33,846 nucleotides of DNA, from the NCBI GenBank assembly GCA_019115185.1, contig DXDZ01000036.1, positions 1 through 33,846 of the forward strand, given 5' to 3'. The DNA is from Candidatus Agathobaculum merdipullorum. GTDB lineage: Bacteria > Bacillota > Clostridia > Oscillospirales > Butyricicoccaceae. Below are positions 1 through 7,623 of the stretch, piece by piece. Every line of letters begins with the position of its first letter. The first letter of the stretch is position 1. The position numbers were made by a program, and so were the translations under genes. The notes beneath the pieces are model-generated. The model did not search any database and was not told the origin of the DNA. It saw only the letters and a program-made list of their open reading frames with translations.

Positions 1-2
1 TG

Positions 3-743
3 TTTTTCCACGGCGGCGGCTGGGTGCTCGAAAATGTGGACACCTATAACACGGTCTGCCGCAATCTGGCGCGGCGCACAGGCTGCCGCGTAGCCTCGGT
101 GGAGTACGGCCTGGCGCCCGAGCATGTGTTCCCCGAGGGAGTGGAGGACTGCTATGCCGCTGCGCGCGAGGTCTATCGCCATCCGGAGCAGTTCGGCGTG
201 CGCTCGCAGGAGATCACACTCATTGGGGATTCCGCGGGCGGCAATCTGGCGGCGGCGGTGTCGCTGATGGCCCGCGACCGCGGAGAATTTGAGGTTGCAC
301 AGCAGATTTTGATTTATCCCGCGACCTATCACGATCATTCTCCCGAATCGCGCTTTGATTCCGTGCGCGAAAACGGGGCAGACTATTTGCTAACGTCCAA
401 GCGCGTGTGCGATTATATGATGTTGTATGCGGGCGGTAATCCGAAATGTATGCACAATCCGTATTTCGCGCCTCTGCTCGCACCAGACTTGTCTCATCAG
501 CCGCGTACGCTGGTCGTGACCGCGGAGTTTGACCCGCTGCGCGACGAGGGTGAGGCCTATGCCCGCGCGCTGCGCGAGGCGGGCAACGCGGTGGAGCAGT
601 ACCGCATGCCGGACGCGCTGCACGGCTATTTTTCGCTGCCCATGCGGTTTCCGATGGTGCGGCGCACCTATGATTTGATCGAACAATTCCTGAATGGGGA
701 GTCAATCGCATGGCAAACGATAAGCGCAACCGAAAAAATTTAA
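3..743 (+). CDS. Alpha/beta hydrolase, HSL (lipase/esterase) family, 5'-truncated by the window edge
   Basis: Predicted serine esterase or acetyl-hydrolase of the hormone-sensitive-lipase family. The frame is open from the first bases, which already encode the HGGGW oxyanion-hole motif, so the true start lies upstream. Visible landmarks are the nucleophile elbow GDSAGG (Ser codon at 231-233), the acid Asp in FDPLRDE (codon at 531-533) and the catalytic His in LHGYF (codon at 621-623). All three catalytic residues are present, so the enzyme should be active on small acyl or acetyl esters; the actual substrate cannot be read from sequence. Its last 34 bases overlap the start of the next gene, indicating translational coupling with the acyltransferase. 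A hydrolase beside an acyltransferase suggests making and breaking of the same class of ester, which is inference. Confidence 0.88.
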   Translation, partial: FFHGGGWVLENVDTYNTVCRNLARRTGCRVASVEYGLAPEHVFPEGVEDCYAAAREVYRHPEQFGVRSQEITLIGDSAGGNLAAAVSLMARDRGEFEVAQQILIYPATYHDHSPESRFDSVRENGADYLLTSKRVCDYMMLYAGGNPKCMHNPYFAPLLAPDLSHQPRTLVVTAEFDPLRDEGEAYARALREAGNAVEQYRMPDALHGYFSLPMRFPMVRRTYDLIEQFLNGESIAWQTISATEKI

Positions 744-2017
744 GCTGGAGCCGGCTGGATAACGCGGCGAAGATTTTCCCGCCGACCTCGCACGGGTCCG
801 CGACGGGCGTGTTTCGCCTGTCGTGCGAGCTGCGCGAGCCGGTCGCACCCGACGTGCTGCAAACCGCGCTCGACCGCACGCTTGAGCGTTATCCGCATCT
901 GCTTATGGTCATGCGGCGCGGCGTGTTCTGGTATTATCTCGAGCAGACCACGCTGCGGCCGTCGGTCGTACCCGAGCATGCGCCGCCGTGCGCTGCGCTG
1001 TACGAGGGCAGCCGGTCGCTGCTGTTCCGTGTGAGTTACTGGCGTCACAAGGTCAGTCTGGACATGTATCATGTGCTGGCGGACGGTGCGGGCGCGATTG
1101 AGTTTTTCGAGTCGCTGATGGCCGCTTACCTCATGCTGCGCCACCCGGAGGCGGGGGTGGACGGGCTGCCACAGGCATCCGTGTCCCAGCGCTGGGCGGA
1201 CAGCTTCCAGAAATACTACAAACCGCATAGCGGCGGGAAGTCGTCTGACGGATTGGGACGCGCTTACCGTCTGCGCGGGGTGCGCCGCGCGGGCGGCGGT
1301 CTGACCGTCATTGAGGGCGTGGCGGATGTGCGGCAGGTGCTCGCCGCGGCGCATCGCTGCGGCGCGACGCTGACCGTCTACATGACAGCGCTCCTGCTGT
1401 CCGCAATCCACAGCGAAATGTACGTCCGTGAGCAGAAAAAACCGGTCGTGCTGACCGTTCCGGTCGATCTGCGCAGCTTTTTCCCTTCACAAACGACGCG
1501 CAACTTCTTCGGCACCATCCGCGTCGGATATGACTTTTCTAAGCGAAGCGGCGAGATCGATGATATCGTCGCTTGCGTGGCGGCGGCGTTCAAGGAAGAA
1601 CTCACCCCGGAGCGGCTTGGCGCACGCATGAACCAACTGTCTGCGCTTGAGCACAATCCCGTGCTGCGGCTGATTCCGCTTGCACTCAAAAACCCGGTGC
1701 TGCGGCTGTCCGGCGCGGTGTCCGACCGCGGGGAGACCGCAGCGCTGTCAAACGTCGGCAAATTCCGTTTGCCGGATGCGCTGCATCCCTATGTGCGGGG
1801 GTTTGGCGTGTTTATGTCAACGCGCGCGACCCAGCTTTGCACCTGTTCGTTCGGAAACGAGCTGCATTTCGGCTTCACCTCTGCGTTTGAGAACACTGAG
1901 GTGCAGCGCCGCTTTTTCGAGCTGCTCGTCAATGAGGGGATCGAGATTGAAATCCGCAGCAACGAATACCATGAGGAGGAGGGAGCAGAATGCAGCGATG
2001 CCCCAGCTGCCGAGTGA
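710..2017 (+). CDS. Condensation-superfamily acyltransferase (alcohol-acetyltransferase-like)
   Basis: A 435-residue protein of the chloramphenicol-acetyltransferase/condensation fold group, often annotated as alcohol acetyltransferase or PapA/WS-DGAT-like. The catalytic HxxxDG motif is HVLADG (His about residue 121, Asp-Gly 125-126); the first His of the NRPS-type HHxxxDG is Tyr here. A second landmark, PVDLR followed by PSQTTRNFFG, and a later NVGKF segment are shared with the paralogue at 10940-12250. There is no carrier-protein domain or signal peptide, so it probably acts in the cytoplasm as a stand-alone acyl transferase. A GGGGAG ribosome site lies 8 bases before the ATG. It overlaps the hydrolase upstream and the membrane protein downstream (28 bases). 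Acceptor and donor are unknown. Confidence 0.8.
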   Translation: MANDKRNRKNLSWSRLDNAAKIFPPTSHGSATGVFRLSCELREPVAPDVLQTALDRTLERYPHLLMVMRRGVFWYYLEQTTLRPSVVPEHAPPCAALYEGSRSLLFRVSYWRHKVSLDMYHVLADGAGAIEFFESLMAAYLMLRHPEAGVDGLPQASVSQRWADSFQKYYKPHSGGKSSDGLGRAYRLRGVRRAGGGLTVIEGVADVRQVLAAAHRCGATLTVYMTALLLSAIHSEMYVREQKKPVVLTVPVDLRSFFPSQTTRNFFGTIRVGYDFSKRSGEIDDIVACVAAAFKEELTPERLGARMNQLSALEHNPVLRLIPLALKNPVLRLSGAVSDRGETAALSNVGKFRLPDALHPYVRGFGVFMSTRATQLCTCSFGNELHFGFTSAFENTEVQRRFFELLVNEGIEIEIRSNEYHEEEGAECSDAPAAE

Positions 2018-2655
2018 CCGTGGCCGGTCACAAAACCTGCTGTCCGCTGTGCGGCGGGCAGCTTTCCGGCACGCCTGAGCCGGACACCGAGGTGTTTCCT
2101 GCGCTGGACAAGCCGCGTTTTACGACCGGCTTTGTGCTGCGCCTGCTGGCGTTGATTGCGATTGCGGTGAGCGTCATCTGCGTGCTGGTCAATATCGCAA
2201 TCGGATGGCACGCGCTCTGGTCGCTGTTTGTGGTGGCGGGTGCGGTGTGCGTCTGGGTGGCGGCGGCGGTCGGCGTGGCTTACCGGCGCGACATGGCGCA
2301 GAATATCGGCTGGCAGGTCGTGCTGATCCCGGTTTTGTCCTTCTTGTGGGACTGGTGGACGGGCTGGCGCGGCTGGTCGGTGGATTTTGTGCTGCCGTGC
2401 GTGTGCATCGTCGGCATTCTGGCGATGCTGCTGATTGCGGTGCTTTGCAAAACACCGCTGCGGCTGTTTGCCGGACCGCTGATCGGCGCGTGTTTTTTCG
2501 GACTTTTGCCGCTCGTCCTGATTGCCTGCGGACGGGTTCGGGTTTTGCTGCCTTCGCTTTTGTGCGCGGGACTTGCGATTTTGTCGCTTGCGGCGCTGGT
2601 GCTGTTCCAGTGGCAGACCATCAAGGCCGAGTTGCAGCGGCGGTTTCATCTGTAA
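1990..2655 (+). CDS. Zinc-ribbon membrane protein, DUF6320-like
   Basis: A 221-residue protein beginning with a four-Cys zinc ribbon (CPSC near residue 4, CPLCGG near residue 18) followed after a short linker by about six hydrophobic segments from residue 48 to 213. The architecture, a small N-terminal metal-binding knuckle and a compact multi-pass membrane domain, fits DUF6320, a family I associate with acyltransferase and alpha/beta hydrolase neighbours in Firmicutes; that assignment is from memory. GGAGG stands just before the ATG, and the start overlaps the acyltransferase gene by 28 bases, so the three genes should be translated together. Biochemical function is unknown; a membrane partner or anchor for the acyltransferase is a reasonable guess. 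A strong terminator follows directly. Confidence 0.75.
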   Translation: MQRCPSCRVTVAGHKTCCPLCGGQLSGTPEPDTEVFPALDKPRFTTGFVLRLLALIAIAVSVICVLVNIAIGWHALWSLFVVAGAVCVWVAAAVGVAYRRDMAQNIGWQVVLIPVLSFLWDWWTGWRGWSVDFVLPCVCIVGILAMLLIAVLCKTPLRLFAGPLIGACFFGLLPLVLIACGRVRVLLPSLLCAGLAILSLAALVLFQWQTIKAELQRRFHL

Positions 2656-2657
2656 AC

Positions 2658-2686
2658 AAAAAAGAGCGGCTTGGCCGCTCTTTTTT
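2658..2686 (+). terminator. Rho-independent terminator of the hydrolase/acyltransferase/DUF6320 operon
   Basis: A seven-base-pair perfect stem (GAGCGGC / GCCGCTC) with a three-base loop is flanked by six A on the left and six T on the right, two bases after the stop codon of the DUF6320-like gene. Confidence 0.9.
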
Positions 2687-2715
2687 GCATTTGGGCGTGT
2701 GCGCATCGAAATGGG

Positions 2716-2744
2716 TTGCATTTTGACGCAAAAAGCCGTATACT
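2716..2744 (+). promoter_or_regulatory. SigA-type promoter of the LTA-synthase-like gene
   Basis: TTGCAT at 2716-2721 and TATACT at 2739-2744 are separated by 17 bases, just upstream of the gene at 2776. The preceding terminator isolates this transcription unit from the operon before it. Confidence 0.65.
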
Positions 2745-2775
2745 GTCAGGATAAGACGGAAGGACGGCACTTTAC

Positions 2776-4611
2776 ATGGACAAAAAACAACTGCTGCGGC
2801 TTGGCGGCAGCGCTGCGGGAGCGGTGCTGCCGTTCTGGCTGCTCGACTTGACCCTGCGCGCCGCGACAGGATGCGCTGCGTGGTATCCGCTGTATGCGGC
2901 GGCGCCCAACCTGTTTTCGCTCGGCTTCGGGGCGCTGTTTGCGGCGCTCTGTCTGTTACCGCGGCGGACGGTGGGGCGTGTGCTGTACGGGCTGATTTAC
3001 GCCGCTTGGGCGGTATATGCGGTGGTGCAGTACGGCATCTGGCGTATTTTCGACCGGTTTCTGTTCCTGTCGGACTTTTTGTTCGCAGGCGAAGGTCTGG
3101 GCTTTGCAGGCTACATTCGGCAGCTGATCGATGTGCGCTTTGTGCTGGTGGTTGTGCTGCTGGTGCTGTGGGGCGCACTGGGCGTGTGGCGGCTGCCCAA
3201 GGATTTGCCGCGGCGGCAGGTTTGTCCGGCGTTGGTGGTGTTTTTCGCGCTGACGCAGTTTGTTGCGCCACGGCTGTACGCACCCGTGCCCGAAACGCTC
3301 GACTGGGACTCGTGGCAGTCAAGCGGATACGAATACGAGCGGTTTTCCTCGTCGTCCTATGACCTGGCGCTGACCGGGCCGTATCAGTTTGTGGTACGGG
3401 ATGCATATCTGTCTTTTCTGCCGGACGCGGATGCGGCGGAAAAGCGCGCGCAGATCGACGCATTTTTCGATGAACGCCCCGCGCACGCGGACAACGAGAT
3501 GACCGGTCTGCTTGCGGGCAAAAACCTGATTCTTGTGCAGCTTGAGAGCGTGGATGACTTCGTGCTGAACGACGAGAACACGCCGACGCTGGCGCGATTG
3601 CAGCGCGAGGGCATCAATTTTGCGGAGTTTTACACGCCGCAGTATTCCAACGGCTACACGTTTAACACGGAATTTGCCGCGCAGACCGGCATCTATCCGT
3701 ATGCCAACGGAAACGTCGCCTATTCGCTCAGCCGCAGCGCGTTCCCGTATGCGGTGGGTAGTCTGCTGTCGGACGCGGGCTACACCGCCAACTCTTTCCA
3801 CAAGAGCGAAGCCAAGTTCTACAATCGCGGCGCGATGCATCAGGCGTTCGGCTATGTGCAGTACCATTCTGCGCTGGATTACGCGGAGGATGAACTGGAG
3901 GCGGGCGACGACCGGTTTTTGATCGACTGCGATGAGCTATATGAGCGCATGGTGGAGACCGAGCCGTTTGTAGACTTTCTCATTACATACAGCGGACATC
4001 TCGGCTATGACGAGATCGACGCGCTGACGACCTATGCGCTCGAGCAGTTCCCGGAATACAAAGACGACAGTCGTCCCTATGAGATCAATGGTCTGTTTGC
4101 CAAGGCGCGGCTGACCGACGAGATGTTCGCGCACTTGCTGGCGAGGCTGGAGGAGGACGGTTTGCTGAAAAATACGGTCATCTGCGTGTACGACGATCAT
4201 TACGCCTACGGCTTAACCGACCGCGCGGTGCTGGAGACGTATTCCGAAGCTGCGGGCGGCCGTTTGCTGGAGCGCACACCGTGCTTTGTCTGGTACGAGG
4301 GCTGCACGCCGCAGACCGTGACCAAAACGCTGCAAACGGTCGATCTGCTGCCGACGCTCGCCAATCTGTTCGGATTGCCCGTTCCCGATACGATGGGACG
4401 GGATGCGTTCGATCTGGATTATGCGGGTTATGCGATTTTCCCGAACGGCGGCTGGCTAACCGATACGGCTTATGCGGAAAATGGTCAGGTCGTCTGGAAC
4501 AACGGCATGACGGATGCGGAGATATCTGAAATGAACGCGTTTGCGCGCCGTTTTCAGGAAATTAACGATGCGATTCTGGATACGGATTACTACGCGCAGG
4601 GAAAAGAATAA
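2776..4611 (+). CDS. LTA synthase family phosphoglycerol transferase (sulfatase fold)
   Basis: A 611-residue membrane enzyme with about five N-terminal TM segments (residues 10-165) and an extracellular alkaline-phosphatase-superfamily domain (about 245-570). Metal and nucleophile positions known from LtaS can be matched: LES near 256-258, the nucleophile Thr about 295 within NGYTFNTEF, GH at 407-408 and DDH at 473-475. It likely transfers glycerol-phosphate or a related head group from a lipid donor to a cell-surface polymer; whether it makes type I LTA or modifies another glycan cannot be decided. The overall length is usual for LtaS-like proteins. It is monocistronic, with its own promoter and a shared bidirectional terminator behind it. 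Confidence 0.87.
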   Translation: MDKKQLLRLGGSAAGAVLPFWLLDLTLRAATGCAAWYPLYAAAPNLFSLGFGALFAALCLLPRRTVGRVLYGLIYAAWAVYAVVQYGIWRIFDRFLFLSDFLFAGEGLGFAGYIRQLIDVRFVLVVVLLVLWGALGVWRLPKDLPRRQVCPALVVFFALTQFVAPRLYAPVPETLDWDSWQSSGYEYERFSSSSYDLALTGPYQFVVRDAYLSFLPDADAAEKRAQIDAFFDERPAHADNEMTGLLAGKNLILVQLESVDDFVLNDENTPTLARLQREGINFAEFYTPQYSNGYTFNTEFAAQTGIYPYANGNVAYSLSRSAFPYAVGSLLSDAGYTANSFHKSEAKFYNRGAMHQAFGYVQYHSALDYAEDELEAGDDRFLIDCDELYERMVETEPFVDFLITYSGHLGYDEIDALTTYALEQFPEYKDDSRPYEINGLFAKARLTDEMFAHLLARLEEDGLLKNTVICVYDDHYAYGLTDRAVLETYSEAAGGRLLERTPCFVWYEGCTPQTVTKTLQTVDLLPTLANLFGLPVPDTMGRDAFDLDYAGYAIFPNGGWLTDTAYAENGQVVWNNGMTDAEISEMNAFARRFQEINDAILDTDYYAQGKE

Positions 4612-4612
4612 A

Positions 4613-4650
4613 GCAAAAAGGACGTTTCCGATCGGAAACGTCCTTTTTGC
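4613..4650. terminator. Bidirectional terminator between the LTA-synthase-like gene and ndk
   Basis: A 38-base perfect palindrome centred on CGATCG, with A5 on the left and T5 on the right, sits between the two convergent stop codons and can terminate both transcripts. Confidence 0.93.
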
Positions 4651-4661
4651 TATTCAGTGGG

Positions 4662-5066
4662 TCAGATCTCGCCGAAAAAGCGGCGGATCTCGATCTCCGC
4701 GTTCTCGGGAGAGTCCGAGCCGTGGATCACGTTATAGGTGGTCGAGCAGGCAAAATCGCCGCGGATGGTGCCGGGCATCGCGTTTTCGTTCTTGGTCGGG
4801 CCCATGAGCGTGCGCATACCCTGGATAACGTTTTCGCCCTCCACGACCATCGCCAGCACCGGGCCGCTCGTCATATACTCGACCGTGGGCGGGAAAAACG
4901 GCTGGTCCACGATGTGCGCGTAATGCTCGCGCAGAATGGGCTCGTCCAGCTGCATGGTTTTCATGTGGGTGATGCGGTAGCCCTTGCGCTCGATGCGCGC
5001 AAGAATTTCGCCCGTGATGCCGCGCTGCAATGCGTCCGGCTTGAGCATGATATAGGTTCTTTCCAT
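4662..5066 (-). CDS. ndk: Nucleoside diphosphate kinase
   Basis: A 134-residue cytoplasmic enzyme that moves the gamma phosphate between nucleoside triphosphates and diphosphates. The phosphohistidine is His115 in NVIHGSDS, and the family signatures ERTYIMLKPDA at the N-terminus and GPTKNENAMPGTIRGDF are intact. An ATG six codons further upstream (5084) would add MESRRF, but NDK proteins normally begin right at the (M)ERT segment and a purine-rich GCAGG lies properly before 5066, so I chose the shorter form. A TATACT box preceded by TG (complement of 5101-5106) gives an extended -10 promoter about 35 bases before the start. Confidence 0.96.
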   Translation of the reverse strand: MERTYIMLKPDALQRGITGEILARIERKGYRITHMKTMQLDEPILREHYAHIVDQPFFPPTVEYMTSGPVLAMVVEGENVIQGMRTLMGPTKNENAMPGTIRGDFACSTTYNVIHGSDSPENAEIEIRRFFGEI

Positions 5067-5100
5067 AAAACGCCTGCTTTCCATTGATGTGGTTTGATTC

Positions 5101-5109
5101 AGTATACCA
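5101..5109 (-). promoter_or_regulatory. Extended -10 promoter of ndk
   Basis: On the minus strand TATACT (complement of 5101-5106) is preceded by TGG, the extended -10 arrangement. The -35 region 17 bases away (TTTTCT) is poor. Confidence 0.5.
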
Positions 5110-5141
5110 CATTTTGCAGCGGGAGAAAAGCGGTGGACTGG

Positions 5142-6521
5142 TTAGGTGTGTGCGGGATTCTGTCCGCGTGCCAGCACTCGCAGCACCGGAACGGTCACAA
5201 AGATGGACAGAATGAACGCGAACAAATCACTGAGCGGCTGACAAAGCTGCACGCCGAGCAGCGCGAAAAAGACCGGCAGCACAATGGCCAGCGGGATGAA
5301 AAACAACCCCTGCCGCGCTGCGGCAACCAGACTCGCGCGCATGGTCAGCGCGATGTTTTGCAGCAACATGTTACACATGGTCACCCAGCCGATGAGCGGG
5401 AAGGACAGGCATTGCAGCCGCAGTGTCAGCGTGCCGATGCGGATGACTTCCGGGTCGTCCGCGCGGAAAATGGCGATGATCTGGGGCGCGAAAATCCAGC
5501 CCAGCACCGCCAGACCGAGCAGCACCAGAAACGAGGACTTGACGCAGAACCAGAAGCCGCGGCGGACGCGGTCGTATTTGCGCGCGCCGTAGTTATAGCC
5601 GCAGACCGGCTGGAAGCCCTGTCCGAAGCCGATCATGGCCGACCCGGCAAACTGCGAAACGCGGGAGACAATGCTCATTGCAGCGATGGCGGCGTCGCCG
5701 TAGGGGCGTGCGGCGGTGTTGAGAAAGGTGACTGCGACTGAAGCCAGCCCCTGCCGGCACAGGCTAGGCAGGCCGCCGCCTGCGAGCGCGGCGAAACGGC
5801 TGACGCTGGGCGAAAACTGCCGCAGGCGGATCTGCACGCCGCCCGACAGGCGAATGCCGAGCAAAAGCAGCAAAAAGCTGACGAGCTGGCTCAGGATGGT
5901 CGCGTAAGCCGCGCCGCTGATGCCCAGATCCAGCACGAAGATGAACAGTGGGTCGAGCGCGATGTTGAGCACACCGCCCGATACGAGTCCGACCATCGCA
6001 TAGGTGGCGTTGCCCTGCTGGCGCAGCTGGTTGTTGAGCACAAGCGCAGCCATCATATACGGTGCGCCGCACAGGATGATCTGCATATAGGCGAGCGCAT
6101 ACGGGTAAATGGTCTCAGTGGCGCCGAGCAGGTGGCACAGCGGACTGCGCAGCAGCAAACCGAACACCAGAATCAGGATGCCCGTGATGAGCGCGGAAAA
6201 AAAGCCGGTCGCGGCCATGCGCTCGGCCTCTTCGTGATGCTGCGCGCCGAGCTGGCGCGAAATATAGCTGCCCGAGCCCTGCCCGAAGAAAAAGCCGATC
6301 GACTGGATCAGCGCCATCAGCGGAAACACGACGCCGACCGCACCGGTCGCGCTGGTGCCCAGTTTGCCGACGAAAAAGGTGTCGGCCATGTTGTAAATCG
6401 AGGTGATGAGCATGCTGATGATGGTCGGCACGGCCATTTTACAGATCAGCGGCTCGAGCGGCGCCTCGGTCATCTGATGAAAGCGGCGCTCCTGCGTCTC
6501 ACTGGTGGGTTGTTCCGCCAT
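5142..6521 (-). CDS. MATE family multidrug/Na+ antiporter
   Basis: A 459-residue integral membrane transporter of the MatE (NorM/DinF-like) family with two six-helix repeats. Typical segments are PTIISMLITSIYNMADTFFVG in the first helix region (two adjoining motifs), GQGSGSYISRQLG, and GFGQGFQPVCGYNYGARKY in the second half. It would export organic cations or other small molecules using a cation gradient. The start at 6521 (MAEQPTSE) has GGAGG nine bases upstream, and longer in-frame extensions lack a ribosome site. It overlaps the upstream TetR gene by 23 bases and forms a two-gene operon with it, so the regulator most likely controls this pump. Confidence 0.93.
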   Translation of the reverse strand: MAEQPTSETQERRFHQMTEAPLEPLICKMAVPTIISMLITSIYNMADTFFVGKLGTSATGAVGVVFPLMALIQSIGFFFGQGSGSYISRQLGAQHHEEAERMAATGFFSALITGILILVFGLLLRSPLCHLLGATETIYPYALAYMQIILCGAPYMMAALVLNNQLRQQGNATYAMVGLVSGGVLNIALDPLFIFVLDLGISGAAYATILSQLVSFLLLLLGIRLSGGVQIRLRQFSPSVSRFAALAGGGLPSLCRQGLASVAVTFLNTAARPYGDAAIAAMSIVSRVSQFAGSAMIGFGQGFQPVCGYNYGARKYDRVRRGFWFCVKSSFLVLLGLAVLGWIFAPQIIAIFRADDPEVIRIGTLTLRLQCLSFPLIGWVTMCNMLLQNIALTMRASLVAAARQGLFFIPLAIVLPVFFALLGVQLCQPLSDLFAFILSIFVTVPVLRVLARGQNPAHT

Positions 6522-7095
6522 GATGTTTCGCCTCCGTTCGTTCAATCTGTTCGCACAGCCATTCGGTTGCACGTTGGTAGCTCTCGTCCGCCGTTGCCAG
6601 CGGAGAGCGGAAAAAGCCGGCGGCCTCCATAGCGAGAAAGCCGTGCAGCGTGCTGCGGATCAGTCGGGATAAATGCACGCGCTCTTCTGCGGGTAGGCCA
6701 AGCGGTTCGAGCAAGCGCACGAACAAATCCATAAATGCTTTTTTCCGCGCGACCAGCCCCGGATCGGAAAACTGCGGCAGCATCATCATGGCACGGTACA
6801 GCTGTGGCTGCTCATGGGCAAAGCGGCGGTAGGCCACGGCAAGGGCCCGCAATGCATCCGTCACCGGACAAATATCCACCGCTTGCTGGAGTGTGTCCAT
6901 CAGGCGGTCGAGCGCGCACTCAGCCAGACGCACGTTCAGCTCGGGCAGGCCCTGCAAGTGGTTGTACAGGGATGCCGGTTTGACGTTCAGCGCGTCCGCC
7001 AGCTCGCGCAAGGTCAGGTTTTCCATGCCTTTCTCCTCGGCCAGTGCCGCTGCTGCATCCACAATCGCGTCGCGGCTGAGCCCTTTTCTCGACAT
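6499..7095 (-). CDS. TetR/AcrR family regulator, WHG-type C-terminal domain
   Basis: A 198-residue repressor with an N-terminal helix-turn-helix (residues about 8-52, including LTLRELADALNVKPASLYNHL) and a C-terminal ligand-binding region. The segment LHGFLAMEAAGFF is typical of TetR proteins with a WHG/TetR_C_33 domain. The ATG at 7095 is chosen because GGAGGG stands seven bases upstream; the in-frame TTG at 7110 would overlap that site. Two matching dyads lie in its own promoter, so autorepression together with the coupled MATE gene is strongly suggested. The inducer is unknown but is probably a substrate of the pump. Confidence 0.93.
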   Translation of the reverse strand: MSRKGLSRDAIVDAAAALAEEKGMENLTLRELADALNVKPASLYNHLQGLPELNVRLAECALDRLMDTLQQAVDICPVTDALRALAVAYRRFAHEQPQLYRAMMMLPQFSDPGLVARKKAFMDLFVRLLEPLGLPAEERVHLSRLIRSTLHGFLAMEAAGFFRSPLATADESYQRATEWLCEQIERTEAKHHGGTTHQ

Positions 7096-7108
7096 CTGAT
7101 ATCCCTCC

Positions 7109-7127
7109 AAACTAACAACGTTAGTTT
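7109..7127. promoter_or_regulatory. TetR operator O1
   Basis: Perfect dyad AAACTAAC-N3-GTTAGTTT. It lies just after the expected transcription start and directly before the ribosome binding site of the tetR gene. Its centre is 35 bases from that of the second operator. Confidence 0.85.
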
Positions 7128-7138
7128 ACTGTATTTTC

Positions 7139-7167
7139 AGCATAAACTAACAAAGTTAGTTTGTCAA
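7139..7167 (-). promoter_or_regulatory. Promoter of the TetR-MATE operon with operator O2 inside the spacer
   Basis: On the minus strand TTGACA (complement of 7162-7167) and TATGCT (complement of 7139-7144) are 17 bases apart. The dyad AAACTAAC-N3-GTTAGTTT at 7144-7162 fills the spacer, so a bound repressor would block RNA polymerase directly. Confidence 0.85.
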
Positions 7168-7210
7168 GCGTGATGCGCGCGAACAATGAGGGAACTTGGC
7201 GCGGAGAGAC

Positions 7211-7260
7211 TTGACATATATCGGTTATCTATATATAATCAATATATCGAACACCGATAT
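7211..7260 (+). promoter_or_regulatory. Consensus promoter and PadR-type operator of the padR-ftsW-like operon
   Basis: A perfect consensus promoter (TTGACA at 7211-7216, 17-base spacer, TATAAT at 7234-7239) is bracketed by the inverted repeat ATATCGGT (7218-7225) and ACCGATAT (7253-7260). The repeat covers the spacer and transcription start. PadR proteins are known to bind such AT-rich dyads in their own promoters, so autorepression is expected. Confidence 0.85.
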
Positions 7261-7275
7261 AAGGAGGGATAGAAA

Positions 7276-7623
7276 ATGGCAATCGACAAAAGCTTACTGG
7301 CGGGCAGTACGGCACTGCTGGTGCTGCGGCTGCTCGAAGAGGATGACCTGTATGGCTACCAGATGATCGAGCGGCTGCGCGAGCGGTCGGACGACACGTT
7401 TTCGCTCAAGGCGGGTACGCTCTATCCGCTGCTGCACACGTTGGAAACGCAGGGGCTGGTGCAGAGTTATGAGCGGGCGGTGGACGGCGCACGAGTGCGC
7501 AAGTATTACCATCTGACCGACGCGGGACGCACGCGGCTGGCGGAAAAAACCGAGGAATGGCGGCAGTTTTCCGGCGCAGTTGAGCGTGTGCTGAAGGGGG
7601 GAGAAAGCCATGCGTTTGCCTGA
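7276..7623 (+). CDS. PadR family transcriptional regulator
   Basis: A 115-residue winged-helix regulator of the short PadR-s2 type. LYGYQMIERL and FSLKAGTLYPLLHTLE are the signature DNA-binding segments, followed by the wing RVRKYYHLTDAGR and a C-terminal dimerisation helix. AAGGAGGG precedes the ATG. It overlaps the following membrane-protein gene by 14 bases, which is the usual arrangement for PadR regulators that control a membrane-protein partner. Its likely operator is the ATATCGGT/ACCGATAT dyad in its own promoter. Confidence 0.93.
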   Translation: MAIDKSLLAGSTALLVLRLLEEDDLYGYQMIERLRERSDDTFSLKAGTLYPLLHTLETQGLVQSYERAVDGARVRKYYHLTDAGRTRLAEKTEEWRQFSGAVERVLKGGESHAFA

